This document shows, piece by piece, positions 27,062 through 35,614 of a stretch of DNA of 64,000 nucleotides. Under the pieces are notes generated by a model. That model was given only the letters and a program-made list of their open reading frames with translations, was not told where the DNA came from and did not search any database. Numbering within the stretch: position 1 is the stretch's first letter; each line of letters starts with the position of its first letter. The position numbers and the translations under genes are program-made. This DNA is from an uncultured Eubacteriales bacterium (GTDB taxonomy: Bacteria > Bacillota > Clostridia > Christensenellales > CAG-917): assembly GCA_900544575.1 (NCBI GenBank), contig UQVO01000008.1, forward strand, positions 8,008 through 72,007, given 5' to 3'.

Positions 27062-28234
27062 ATGGCAAATCAGAACCAGACGGCGGGAGGACAGGGCAGA
27101 GAGCCCAAGTTCCTGCTTTCCGGGCTCTTCGTCGACGCGGACGTCGTCGTCGAACCGGAGGAACCCGCAAAAATAGTCGTCGCCGGAATGGCGGAGGCAA
27201 GGATAAAGAAAGAGTATCCCGACGGATATTTCAAAAAGGCGGGAGCGGTGCTTCGCTCCAATTATTCCCTTTTGCTCAAAGGCTCGCTGTGGTTTGCGCC
27301 CGCGGCGCTCGTGTTTATGCTCGTGTTCCTCGTCGCGGCGCCTTTCTTCGAGCAGTACGTTATGGGCAGCGGCTACAATTTTATGATGGGCATAGGCGTC
27401 GGAGCGTATCCCGGCGGCGACAACATTGCCCTCAGCGTCGCGAAACTTTATTGGGAAGTCTATCAGCCTCTGCTTATGATGCTTGCGGGAGCTGGCATCA
27501 TCGCCGCTCCGTTCATCGCGGGGTTGTTCTACTGCGCGAAGCGCGCCTATTATCAGGACTTCTACAAACGCGTCACCCGCACGTTCTTTATGGGCTTTGC
27601 GAAATATTGGTGGAAGTTCCTCGTGACGGCGACGGTCGGCATACTCATCGCGCTCGCGATGGGCACGGCTCTCGTTTATCAGCTGCAACAGGAACAGCTC
27701 GGCACCGCGGGAGCGGGCAGTATGGCGGCGGTCGTGCTATCATTCCTCATAGGAGCGCCCCTTCTCACCGTGCCTATGGTGATGATGTCGCTCTTCACGA
27801 CATACGGGCTTTCGCTGAAAGACTCGTTCAAAGACGCGCTCGTCCTCATCGTCAACAATCCCTTTATGACGATAATCTGCGGGGTGCTCTCCGCCGCGCC
27901 TCTGCTGCTTCTGATGATAAACAACATCTTCGCCATCATCATCTGCATTGCGATGCTGCTGGTCGGTTTTGTCTATTGGGCGCAGTGCTGGGTGGCAATG
28001 GCGGACCGCGGTATGACGAAGTGCAAGGCGCTCAAAGTGTACACGGACAAGAAAAAAGCTCTCGCTCTGCGTGCGCAGAAGGGCGGCGCGGCGAAGAACA
28101 AAGCGGGCAAAGGCGGCGCGCAGACGCAGAGCGGCGCAGCGGCGCAGCCCGTCGGACAGCAGGCGAAAAAGCCCGCGGCAAAACAGGCGCCGAAGCCTTA
28201 CGTCAATCCCAAAAAGAAGAAAAAGAAGAAGTAA
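27062..28234 (+). CDS. Predicted polytopic membrane protein with lysine-rich tail
   Basis: The 390-residue protein has a ~65-residue cytoplasmic N-terminus, about six membrane segments (from SLWFAPAALVFMLVFLVAAP to IFAIIICIAMLLVGFVYWAQ) and an Ala/Gln/Lys-rich low-complexity tail from residue ~330 ending in a run of lysines. The core (an exposed first loop, then AKRAYYQDFYKRVTRTF) recalls clostridial membrane proteins of unknown function; no family is assigned. AAGGAG precedes the ATG. It is followed after six bases by a TPR-type gene, so the three genes to 30545 likely form an operon. Confidence 0.72.
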   Translation: MANQNQTAGGQGREPKFLLSGLFVDADVVVEPEEPAKIVVAGMAEARIKKEYPDGYFKKAGAVLRSNYSLLLKGSLWFAPAALVFMLVFLVAAPFFEQYVMGSGYNFMMGIGVGAYPGGDNIALSVAKLYWEVYQPLLMMLAGAGIIAAPFIAGLFYCAKRAYYQDFYKRVTRTFFMGFAKYWWKFLVTATVGILIALAMGTALVYQLQQEQLGTAGAGSMAAVVLSFLIGAPLLTVPMVMMSLFTTYGLSLKDSFKDALVLIVNNPFMTIICGVLSAAPLLLLMINNIFAIIICIAMLLVGFVYWAQCWVAMADRGMTKCKALKVYTDKKKALALRAQKGGAAKNKAGKGGAQTQSGAAAQPVGQQAKKPAAKQAPKPYVNPKKKKKKK

Positions 28235-28240
28235 ACGCAA

Positions 28241-29923
28241 ATGGCTCAACACATCGATTTCAAACTTGACAGCGCGGATTGCACCGAACTCGGAAAGCGC
28301 GCCCTGTCCCGAGGCGAGGTCGAGAAAGCCATAGGTTATTTCAAGACCGCCTGCGGCATTGCCGACGACAGCGACTCTTACACCGAGCTGGGCTGCGCTT
28401 ACGCAAAAATACACGCGTTGGATGCCTCCAACGCGGTTTTGTATACCGCGATGAGCAAGGCGCAGACGGAGGACGACGAGACTCCCGCTCTCTGGCAGCT
28501 GTGTTCCAACGCTCTGGAAGAGGGGGACGCGGAGGTCGCGGCGTATTATCTCCGCTATCTCGGCGAGGACGACAGCGCCGTGCTCGCAATGGCGGACGGC
28601 AAGGACGAACCTCGCTTCAAAGTCGCGCTGAAACCCGACCGCGAGTTTTACGAAACGCAGCTTTATTTTGCCAACGAAGCGCTTGCGGACAACGACCTGG
28701 ACGGGGCGTTGCTCTGCGTGAACGAGCTGGAAGACGCCCCCGAACCTTACCGCACGACGGCGCAGAAGATAAAGACGCTCTGCCTTTTCGCCAAAGGTGA
28801 CTTCGACAAAGTGGTCGCCCTTGCGGAAGAAATGGAGAAAAAGGACCCCTCCGCGGACAACAAGGCCACGCTCGCCACGGCGTACAGCGTGCAGGAAAGG
28901 TTTGCCGAAGCGGACGCTCTGCTCGACGAAATCCTCTCTGCCGAAACTCTTGCGACGGACATCGCGCTGAAAATTCTGCCTTTGCTCGTCACCCGCGGCC
29001 GCGACGCGGACACACTCCGCGCGGCGGAAACGGTGAGCGGTGCGGTGCATTTCAGGCAGTTCAGCGAGATGTACCGTTCCGAAGCGCTCTGGAACCTCGG
29101 CCGCAGAAAGGAAGCGATGCGCGTTATGGGCGCGGTCAACAACGTCTACGGACCGTATTGTCCCGCGTCGTATTATATGAAACTTTACCGCACCGAACCC
29201 GACAGGGTGGAGTACGGGCACGAATGGCCGCACGCCGCGACGCTCGCCTACGTCAACAAGGTCAAGGGCATTGCCGAGACGGAGGACGTGAGCAAGATAC
29301 GCTCTGCGCTCGCCTACGACGCGGAGTTCAACGAGGCGCTCAGGTGGATACTTTGGCACGCGCCGGATTTCGTGGCGTGCCCAACGCTTATGTGTCTCGC
29401 GCGAGTGCGCAACAGGACGGTGGAAAAACTCTTCCGCGAGAGGCTCATCGGCATAGGGCTGTCCTTCGACGCGATGACAATCATAATCGACTATCTGCTT
29501 GGCGGCGGGATAAGTATGGAGTTCGACATCGTCACGCAGAACCGATTCAAACCCGTGGATTTCATCCTGCCGCGCACCTTCCACGTGCTGCCCAAACACC
29601 TGAAAAGAGCGGTGTACCGCGCCGCCTGCGACATCGTTTACACCGACGAAGACCCGACTACATATCTCGAACGGCTGGCGAGCATAATCAACGATATGAC
29701 GGCTATGGACGCCGACGGCGAGCTTGTGTGGAAGTGCAAAAACGGCAAACACATCTCTATGCTCCGCAGCGACGAAACGATAGTCGGCGTGCTGCTCGGC
29801 AGAGTGTATTTCGACGACCCCGACCCCGACGAGGACGCTATGGAACGCTACGGACTGAACGAGCGGACCTATTACAAGTACAAAAAGATTTTCTTCGGGG
29901 ACGGAGAAAGCTATGAAGACTAA
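28241..29923 (+). CDS. Tetratricopeptide-like repeat protein
   Basis: The 560-residue protein is made of alpha-helical repeats. The first ~110 residues show TPR character (CTELGKRALSRGEVEKAIGYFKTA spread over two helices, then SYTELGCAYAKIHALDASNAVLY), and further degenerate repeats run to about residue 280. The C-terminal half has no recognisable motif. No signal peptide or membrane segment is present. It overlaps the next gene by 11 bases and lies six bases after the upstream gene, so it is translationally coupled to both; no good SD of its own. A scaffold or chaperone-like role is possible but unproven. Confidence 0.72.
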   Translation: MAQHIDFKLDSADCTELGKRALSRGEVEKAIGYFKTACGIADDSDSYTELGCAYAKIHALDASNAVLYTAMSKAQTEDDETPALWQLCSNALEEGDAEVAAYYLRYLGEDDSAVLAMADGKDEPRFKVALKPDREFYETQLYFANEALADNDLDGALLCVNELEDAPEPYRTTAQKIKTLCLFAKGDFDKVVALAEEMEKKDPSADNKATLATAYSVQERFAEADALLDEILSAETLATDIALKILPLLVTRGRDADTLRAAETVSGAVHFRQFSEMYRSEALWNLGRRKEAMRVMGAVNNVYGPYCPASYYMKLYRTEPDRVEYGHEWPHAATLAYVNKVKGIAETEDVSKIRSALAYDAEFNEALRWILWHAPDFVACPTLMCLARVRNRTVEKLFRERLIGIGLSFDAMTIIIDYLLGGGISMEFDIVTQNRFKPVDFILPRTFHVLPKHLKRAVYRAACDIVYTDEDPTTYLERLASIINDMTAMDADGELVWKCKNGKHISMLRSDETIVGVLLGRVYFDDPDPDEDAMERYGLNERTYYKYKKIFFGDGESYED

Positions 29924-30545
29924 GGAAGAAATGCTCAGAATGCTCGCCGTGCTCACGGACGAGGACAGACCGTATCCCGAAAGGCTGGAAGCGTACGAAT
30001 ATCTCCTCGAAGACTGCGACGAGATAGTCGACGATATGCTGGAAAAGTTCTATGTTTCCGAGGGCGAAACGGGCAAGATGCTCATCGAAATCCTCGCGGG
30101 CTACAAGGGCAATCCCGCAATTTATATGGGGTTGGTCAGCTATCTTTACAAGGGCGAGGACGTCGCGCTGTTTGCGCGGCTGCTCGGCAGCTACGGCGAC
30201 GAGAGAGCCATTGACCTCCTCAAAGGCTTTGCGGAAGAATACGAGTTGAATTACAACGAGTATATGGAAGTGCGCAACGCGGTCGAACAGCTCGGCGGCT
30301 ACTTCGACGACGACAAGGACTATTCCGACGACCCGTTTTACAGATACCTGAAAGGTTTGGACGAGCCCGAAACGGACACCCGCCGTTCTCCCTTCGAGAA
30401 TATTTTCGCCCCCGCGGAAGGTGCGGACGCGGAAGACGGAGAAGACGACGACTGCGACTGTGAAGGCGACGGCTGCGACTGTGATGACGACGGCTGCGAC
30501 TGTGAAGGCGACGATTGTGACTGCCATCACCACCGTCACGGCTGA
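29913..30545 (+). CDS. HEAT-like helical protein with Cys/Asp/His-rich tail
   Basis: This 210-residue acidic protein has an alpha-helical N-terminal part (residues 1-130) resembling HEAT-type repeats (LLEDCDEIVDDMLEKF; ARLLGSYGDERAIDLLKGF). The last ~30 residues are a repetitive tail of DCDC/GCDC units with eight cysteines, many aspartates and a terminal HHHRHG, which looks metal-binding. The tail DNA is itself a short tandem repeat. It overlaps the TPR gene by 11 bases and is followed by a strong terminator. The function is unknown. Confidence 0.75.
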   Translation: MKTKEEMLRMLAVLTDEDRPYPERLEAYEYLLEDCDEIVDDMLEKFYVSEGETGKMLIEILAGYKGNPAIYMGLVSYLYKGEDVALFARLLGSYGDERAIDLLKGFAEEYELNYNEYMEVRNAVEQLGGYFDDDKDYSDDPFYRYLKGLDEPETDTRRSPFENIFAPAEGADAEDGEDDDCDCEGDGCDCDDDGCDCEGDDCDCHHHRHG

Positions 30546-30549
30546 GATG

Positions 30550-30577
30550 AAAAGGCGCCCCGCGGGGCGCCTTTTTT
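30550..30577 (+). terminator. Terminator of the TPR-HEAT operon
   Basis: AAAAGGCGCCCC and GGGGCGCCTTTT form a perfect 12-bp stem continuing into a T run, four bases after the stop codon. Confidence 0.9.
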
Positions 30578-30634
30578 GTCCGATTTCGTTGTCCCAAAAC
30601 CCGTCGTACCGGACGGACGGTTTTGCGTTTTCCC

Positions 30635-31807
30635 TCAACGCGTCCGTAACGCCGCGCGGCGGGCGGCAGTCCGTCCTTTCGCGTTTTCGCCGTGCGGCGC
30701 CGCGCGCGGTCTGCGCGGCGGTTTGTACCTGCGGCTTTTCACAAAACGGAAGAGATTGAATGCGGTGTAAACCGTCATCAGAATCCCGCACAGCCCGACG
30801 AAAGGATACAGCGCGTCGACAATGGCGTCGAAGCCGAAAAAGCTCACGGGATAAAGCAGGGCAAGGTTCAGAAATACCGCGAACGCGCGGTTGCGCGGCG
30901 CGGAATAAAACGCCGCAAAGCGCAGAAAAGGACGCCTCTTTGCCGAAGCCGCCGAAGCGCGCCCGTCCGCGGGCAGGTTTTCGGGAGAGCCCTCGCCGCG
31001 CCCGTAATTTTCGGGCGACGGAGTCCTCGCCGCGGCATAATCGCCGAGCGCGCGCCGCGCGCTTTCCGTCAGCACGTCGAGGGAGGACACGAGGGTGGTG
31101 AAGACCGCGATTACGATTAAAATGCCCGCGGCGATTTTCAATCCCACACCTTCGGCGACAGCCAAAACGGGCATTGACGAGCCGAAATCGTCACTTAAAA
31201 CTATGTTTTGGAGCACAAACAGCACCACGCCCAAAAACAGCGTGCTGAAAACGCAGGTGAGGGCGATTTCTTTTCCTTTCAGTTTTCTGCCTTCGCGGGA
31301 GATGACCATTCCGCCCATAAGCACGTCGAGCCCCGCGTAATGAACGGGCTTGACAATGGAATACGAACCGTTGAAAACGGGCGCGCCGCTTTTGATGTAG
31401 ACGGCGAGCAGCAGGGCAAGCAGCAGGGGGATGAGCAGAGTGTTCGCGAGCTTGATTTTTTCCATTCCCCCCACGACGAGCACTCCCGCGAGTATCGCCG
31501 CAACCACTCCCAGCGAAACGACTCCCGTCACGTCGTAAAGGGCGAGGTCGCAGCCCGCAAGCATAGCGGCGACGGAGGAAAACGCGGCGATGAACACTCC
31601 CGTGCGCACCGCCGTGTTGTCGGGCAGCACTCCGAGTTTCCCCGCGGTCAGGAACAACGCTTCGGGGATTGCCATAAACGCGGCGGCGAGCGCGACGTTC
31701 AAGGGGGCGGTGTCGCCGAAAAACAGGGCGATTTCCCGTCCCGAAGCAAAGCCCGCGCCTATCACGGTGCCTATGTACAAAAAACATACTTTCGCCGCGC
31801 GCCACAT
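30635..31807 (-). CDS. YkvI-like membrane transporter
   Basis: This 390-residue protein has about ten membrane segments and begins with the family signature YIGTVIGAGFASGREIALFF, which places it in the YkvI group of LeuT-fold transporters; the substrate is unknown. Between membrane segments there is a long hydrophilic loop (about residues 260-300, RRALGDYAAARTPSPENYG onwards) absent from typical members, and the C-terminal ~35 residues are Arg-rich. No SD is visible before the ATG. The gene stands alone. Confidence 0.85.
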   Translation of the reverse strand: MWRAAKVCFLYIGTVIGAGFASGREIALFFGDTAPLNVALAAAFMAIPEALFLTAGKLGVLPDNTAVRTGVFIAAFSSVAAMLAGCDLALYDVTGVVSLGVVAAILAGVLVVGGMEKIKLANTLLIPLLLALLLAVYIKSGAPVFNGSYSIVKPVHYAGLDVLMGGMVISREGRKLKGKEIALTCVFSTLFLGVVLFVLQNIVLSDDFGSSMPVLAVAEGVGLKIAAGILIVIAVFTTLVSSLDVLTESARRALGDYAAARTPSPENYGRGEGSPENLPADGRASAASAKRRPFLRFAAFYSAPRNRAFAVFLNLALLYPVSFFGFDAIVDALYPFVGLCGILMTVYTAFNLFRFVKSRRYKPPRRPRAAPHGENAKGRTAARRAALRTR

Positions 31808-32018
31808 ATAAAAAACATATTTATCTGCGAGGGCGAATATGCAGGCGTACGCTCTGCGGACGTCGGACGCGGCGGAGGGCGGCGCGATTTGTCGGGCAGC
31901 GACGAAAATCGCGTTTTTTCGCCGTTATTCTTTCATAAACCTTACATAATCATTAAAATGTACGTAATCATAGTTAACCGTCGTCACTTTACTTAACACG
32001 TCGCGAATAATCGCAGAT

Positions 32019-32228
32019 ATGAACAATAAATTTGCTGAACGGTTATCCGAATTCCTGCGCGAAGAGAAGATTTCGCAAAGACAGTTCGCGGCAAGCATAG
32101 GCGTCACCGCGGCTTGCGTTTCTTACTGGCGCAGCGGCAAAAAGCAGCCCACGGCGGAAAATCTCTATCTCATTGCAAAGGCCTACAACCTGTCCATCGA
32201 TTTTCTGCTCGGCGTGCGCGACTACTGA
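32019..32228 (+). CDS. Small XRE-family (Cro/CI-type HTH) regulator
   Basis: The 69-residue protein is a single HTH_3 domain: FAERLSEFLREEKISQRQFA, then GVTAACVSYWRSGKKQPTAENLYLIAK, ending NLSIDFLLGVRDY. There is no sensor or dimerisation domain beyond the HTH. No SD is visible and an AATAAT at 32006 ends seven bases before the ATG, so it may be leaderless. A second, similar small XRE protein is at 55367. The target is unknown. Confidence 0.85.
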   Translation: MNNKFAERLSEFLREEKISQRQFAASIGVTAACVSYWRSGKKQPTAENLYLIAKAYNLSIDFLLGVRDY

Positions 32229-32315
32229 GCGCGGGGCGTTTGCGGGGGAGTTCGCGGGGAGTCCGGGGAAGACCAAACTGAAACACGACACTATGAACGA
32301 ATGCGCACGGGGCGA

Positions 32316-32344
32316 TTGACACGGCGCGCGCTTTCGTTTATTAT
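32316..32344 (+). promoter_or_regulatory. Promoter of glycyl-tRNA synthetase
   Basis: TTGACA (32316-32321) and TATTAT (32339-32344) are 17 bases apart. The leader is about 30 bases, too short for a T-box. Confidence 0.8.
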
Positions 32345-32379
32345 TTTATACCGAATAAATCATTGAAAGAAGGTGCGTT

Positions 32380-33765
32380 ATGGCAAAACTCACGATGGAT
32401 AAACTCGTCGCGCTGTGCAAAAACCGCGGGTTCATTTTCCCCGGCAGCGAAATTTACGGCGGACTTGCAAACACCTGGGACTACGGTCCCCTCGGCGTCG
32501 CGCTCAAAAACAACGTCAAAGCCGCATGGTGGAAAAAGTTCGTCACCGAAAGCCCGTACAACGTGGGCGTCGACTGCGCCATACTGATGAACCCCTCCGT
32601 CTGGCAGGCGTCGGGGCATATCGGCGGTTTTTCCGACCCGCTTATGGACTGCAAGTCCTGCAAGACCCGTCACCGCGCCGACAACCTCATAGAGGACTAT
32701 ATGAAAAAGAAGGGCATTGACGGCAATGTCGCAGGCTGGTCCGACGAGGAAATGGAAAAGTACATCAAGGACAACGGCATCGTGTGTCCCGTGTGCGGGA
32801 AGTCCGATTTCACTTCCATCCGCAAGTTCAACCTTATGTTCAAGACTTTCCAGGGCGTGACGGAAGACAGCGCGAGCACCATCTATCTCCGTCCCGAAAC
32901 GGCGCAGGGCATTTTCGTCAATTTCAAGAATGTGCAGCGCACGACCAGGAAGCGCGTGCCCTTCGGCATAGGGCAGATAGGCAAGTCCTTCCGCAACGAA
33001 ATCACGCCCGGCAACTTCATCTTCCGCGTGCGCGAATTCGAGCAGATGGAACTCGAATTCTTCTGCAAACCCGGAACAGACCTCGAATGGTTCGCCTACT
33101 GGCGCAAATTCTGCCACGAATGGCTGCTCGGTCTGGGCTTTGACGACGAGAAACTCCGTCTGCGCGACCACAGCGCGGAAGAGCTGTGCTTCTATTCCAA
33201 AGCCACCACGGACTTCGAGTTCCTCTTCCCCTTCGGCTGGGGAGAGCTCTGGGGCGTCGCGGACCGCACGGACTACGACCTCACCCAGCACATCAACACC
33301 AGCGGCAAGGACCTTTCCTACACCGACCCCGTCACCAACGAAAAGTATGTGCCTTACGTCATCGAGCCTTCTCTCGGCGTCGAGCGTATGGTGCTCGCGC
33401 TGCTTTGCAACGCGTACGACGAGGAAGAAGTGGGTGAGGGCGACACCCGAGTGGTGATGCATTTCCATCCCGCCGTCGCGCCCGTGAAAGTCGCGGTGCT
33501 GCCTTTGCAGAAACAGCTTGCGGACAAGGCGCAGGAGATATATGCCGAGCTTTGCAAGCATTTCGTGTGCGATTTCGACGGCACGGGGTCGATAGGCAAG
33601 CGCTATCGCCGTCAGGACGAGATAGGCACGCCTTACTGCGTGACGGTGGACTTCGACACGCTCGAAGACGGAGCGGTCACCGTACGCGAACGCGACACGA
33701 TGGCGCAGGTGCGCATCCCCGTCGAAAATCTCCGCGCTTATTTCGAGGAACAGTTCGAGTATTGA
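32380..33765 (+). CDS. glyQS: Glycine--tRNA ligase, single-chain dimeric type
   Basis: This 461-residue class II synthetase charges tRNA-Gly. It shows family segments [29 protein letters not shown], motif 2 ([15 protein letters not shown] and [28 protein letters not shown]) and motif 3 ([16 protein letters not shown]), with the anticodon-binding domain from about residue 360. A CxxC pair near residue 95 and another around residue 140 look like a zinc-binding insertion. This is the alpha2 type, not the alpha2beta2 GlyQ/GlyS form. An AAGAAGG SD precedes it. Confidence 0.96.
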   Translation: MAKLTMDKLVALCKNRGFIFPGSEIYGGLANTWDYGPLGVALKNNVKAAWWKKFVTESPYNVGVDCAILMNPSVWQASGHIGGFSDPLMDCKSCKTRHRADNLIEDYMKKKGIDGNVAGWSDEEMEKYIKDNGIVCPVCGKSDFTSIRKFNLMFKTFQGVTEDSASTIYLRPETAQGIFVNFKNVQRTTRKRVPFGIGQIGKSFRNEITPGNFIFRVREFEQMELEFFCKPGTDLEWFAYWRKFCHEWLLGLGFDDEKLRLRDHSAEELCFYSKATTDFEFLFPFGWGELWGVADRTDYDLTQHINTSGKDLSYTDPVTNEKYVPYVIEPSLGVERMVLALLCNAYDEEEVGEGDTRVVMHFHPAVAPVKVAVLPLQKQLADKAQEIYAELCKHFVCDFDGTGSIGKRYRRQDEIGTPYCVTVDFDTLEDGAVTVRERDTMAQVRIPVENLRAYFEEQFEY

Positions 33766-33786
33766 GCGCGGTTCGGTCAACGGACG

Positions 33787-33813
33787 AAAGGACGCGGAAG
33801 CGTCCTTTTTGTT
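33787..33813 (+). terminator. Terminator of glyQS
   Basis: A 9-bp stem AAAGGACGC/GCGTCCTTT with a GGAA loop is followed by a T run. Confidence 0.88.
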
Positions 33814-33882
33814 TTCCTTTACACCGCGGCATTTTTGTGAAGCGCACGCGGTTGCGTTTTCATCCGAAAGCGCGCAGAGCAG

Positions 33883-33907
33883 AAAAATCCCCTCGTTGCC
33901 GAGGGGA
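33883..33907 (-). terminator. Terminator of the small Cys-rich gene
   Basis: On the minus strand a 7-bp stem TCCCCTC/GAGGGGA is followed by five T, eight bases after the stop codon at 33916. Confidence 0.8.
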
Positions 33908-33915
33908 CTTTCCGC

Positions 33916-34092
33916 TTACTTGCAGCAGTTGTTGCCGCAGAGGTTGCCGCCGCCGCAGCAGCAGAGGATGAGAAGAATGGGGAGTATGTCGCAAAGACAA
34001 CCCATTCCGTTCCCGTTGCAGCAGGAGAGCAGGAGCAGCAAGAGGATGATGTTGTCGCACCCGCAGCCGCCGTTACCAAAGAAGCCGTTCAT
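33916..34092 (-). CDS. Tiny cysteine-rich hydrophobic protein (HCB-like)
   Basis: The 58-residue protein has eleven cysteines, many glycines and asparagines, and two short hydrophobic stretches (IILLLLLLS and ILPILLILCCC). Similar small proteins in clostridia are often labelled chorion class high-cysteine HCB protein, a label without functional meaning. A full AAGGAGG SD and a dedicated terminator show that it is a real, well-expressed gene. Clustered CC and CxC motifs suggest metal binding, disulfides or a membrane peptide; the role is unknown. Confidence 0.82.
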   Translation of the reverse strand: MNGFFGNGGCGCDNIILLLLLLSCCNGNGMGCLCDILPILLILCCCGGGNLCGNNCCK

Positions 34093-34210
34093 AATATGTA
34101 CCTCCTTAAAGATTCGGATTGCTCCTACCTCACCATACGCAAACGGCGCGGATTTTGTCACCGTGCGGGCGCGGCTTCTACTTTTCGCGGGGCGGGAATA
34201 TTCTTTTTAA

Positions 34211-34675
34211 GTGGATTGGGTGAAAAGAATACTCGGAATAACCGTTGCGCTTTTCTGCATTCTGCTTGTCGCGGGAGTGGGACAGTTTTGCCTTGAAATA
34301 GACTTGAAGTGGTATTCCGCGCTGATAAAACCCTCCTTTATGCCGAGTGCGTTCGGTTTCACCGTGTTGGTGTCGCTGGTGTACGCCTGTTGCGTGGCGG
34401 TCATTTCGGGGCTGGTGGTGCACAAGAGATTTTTCCCTTCGTTCGTTCTTCTTGCGGGCACGGGAGTGCTTGCGGTGATATTTCTTTTCGCGGTGTTCAG
34501 GCTGAAAAGCCTTTACGGCGGGGCGGCGGTGATGCTCGCGCTGTTTCTGCTTTCCTTCGCCGTCGAAGCGCGCTTTGCCGCAGAGGAGAGGAGCGTCGCG
34601 CTCGCGTATCTTCCCGTGTTGGTTTTCAACGGTTTTTGTCTGGTTTTGTCGTTTACGCTCGCGCTTTCCAACTGA
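34211..34675 (+). CDS. TspO/MBR-family membrane protein
   Basis: The 154-residue protein has five hydrophobic segments and the TspO pattern WYSALIKPSFMPSAFGF (compare WY..L.KP.W.PP) followed by a Tyr-containing second helix. The length matches TspO (150-160). Aromatic residues usual in the tryptophan-rich sensory protein are partly replaced, so it is a diverged member. TspO proteins bind porphyrins and hydrophobic ligands. GTG at 34211 is the likely start, with another GTG at 34220; no clear SD. Confidence 0.7.
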   Translation: MDWVKRILGITVALFCILLVAGVGQFCLEIDLKWYSALIKPSFMPSAFGFTVLVSLVYACCVAVISGLVVHKRFFPSFVLLAGTGVLAVIFLFAVFRLKSLYGGAAVMLALFLLSFAVEARFAAEERSVALAYLPVLVFNGFCLVLSFTLALSN

Positions 34676-34711
34676 GGAGGCGCCGTGAGGCGCTCCCTCC
34701 GCCGAAATAGC

Positions 34712-34740
34712 TTGATAACGCGGCTTTTCTTTGCTATAAT
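34712..34740 (+). promoter_or_regulatory. Promoter of coaX
   Basis: TTGATA (34712-34717) and TATAAT (34735-34740) are 17 bases apart, about 50 bases before the coaX ATG. Confidence 0.85.
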
Positions 34741-34792
34741 GTCTTCACTCATATATACGCCGTGCGCTCGCGCACGGGCGCGGGAGGTCCTT

Positions 34793-35566
34793 ATGCTTCT
34801 TGCAATGGACATAGGAAACACCAATGTCAAAATAGGCATTTTCAAGGGCGACGAGCTTGCGTACACATGGAGGGTGTCCACCGTGGCTTCGCACACCGCG
34901 GACGAGTACGGTATGGTCATTTACGACCTGCTCCGTCAGGGCGGGCATTCCTTCGACGACGTGGACGGCACGGTGATGTCCTCCGTCGCGCCTTCGCTCA
35001 ACTATACGATAGAGCATATGTGCTCGTACTACACGGGCAGAAGTCCGCTCGTGGTGGACCACAGGACGCGCACGGGGATAGAGATTTGCTACGACAATCC
35101 TTCCGAACTCGGTGCGGACAGAATGGTGGGAGCTGCCGCGGCATACCGTTTTTACGGCGGTCCCGTCATCGAAGTGGACTTCGGCTCGGCGACGACGTTC
35201 AATCTGGTGACGTCGGACGGGAAGTTCGTCGGCGGGGCGATTGCTCCCGGCGTAAAGACGGCGACGGAGTCCCTCGTGCACACCGCGGCGAAACTTCCGC
35301 GCGTCGAACTCGCCACTCCCGAAAGCATCGTAGGCACGTCCACGCGCAGCTGTATGCAGGCGGGGATAATCTACGGCTATGCGGGGCTTGTGAAATATCT
35401 CGTGGCGCGCTATCGCGAACTGCCCGAAATGAAGGGCGCGAAAGTGGTGGCGACGGGCGGCCTTTCCGAGCTTATCGACAAGGTGGAGCCGGAACTTATC
35501 GACATCACCGACCGCGCGCTTGCGCTCAAAGGGCTGAAATACATCTATGACCTCAACCGCGGTTGA
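34793..35566 (+). CDS. coaX: Type III pantothenate kinase
   Basis: This 257-residue ASKHA-fold kinase phosphorylates pantothenate, the first step of coenzyme A synthesis. It has the phosphate loop MDIGNTNVKIG, the pantothenate-binding GADRMVGAAAAY, the catalytic DFGSATTFNLV, GGAIAPGV and the adenosine-region GGLSELI. GGAGG precedes the ATG. It starts a run leading to homoserine dehydrogenase, malQ, a phosphopantetheinyl transferase and ACP, the last two of which use or carry the CoA-derived cofactor. Confidence 0.95.
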   Translation: MLLAMDIGNTNVKIGIFKGDELAYTWRVSTVASHTADEYGMVIYDLLRQGGHSFDDVDGTVMSSVAPSLNYTIEHMCSYYTGRSPLVVDHRTRTGIEICYDNPSELGADRMVGAAAAYRFYGGPVIEVDFGSATTFNLVTSDGKFVGGAIAPGVKTATESLVHTAAKLPRVELATPESIVGTSTRSCMQAGIIYGYAGLVKYLVARYRELPEMKGAKVVATGGLSELIDKVEPELIDITDRALALKGLKYIYDLNRG

Positions 35567-35614
35567 GCAAACGAAATCAGCGGCGAAAGCCGACACAATA
35601 CGACAGGAGAATTT

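Noticed and set aside
27740-29956. Long open frame (738 codons) on the minus strand across the membrane protein and TPR genes
   Set aside because: It overlaps three plus-strand genes that have an SD or translational coupling and a terminator; the translation is atypical.
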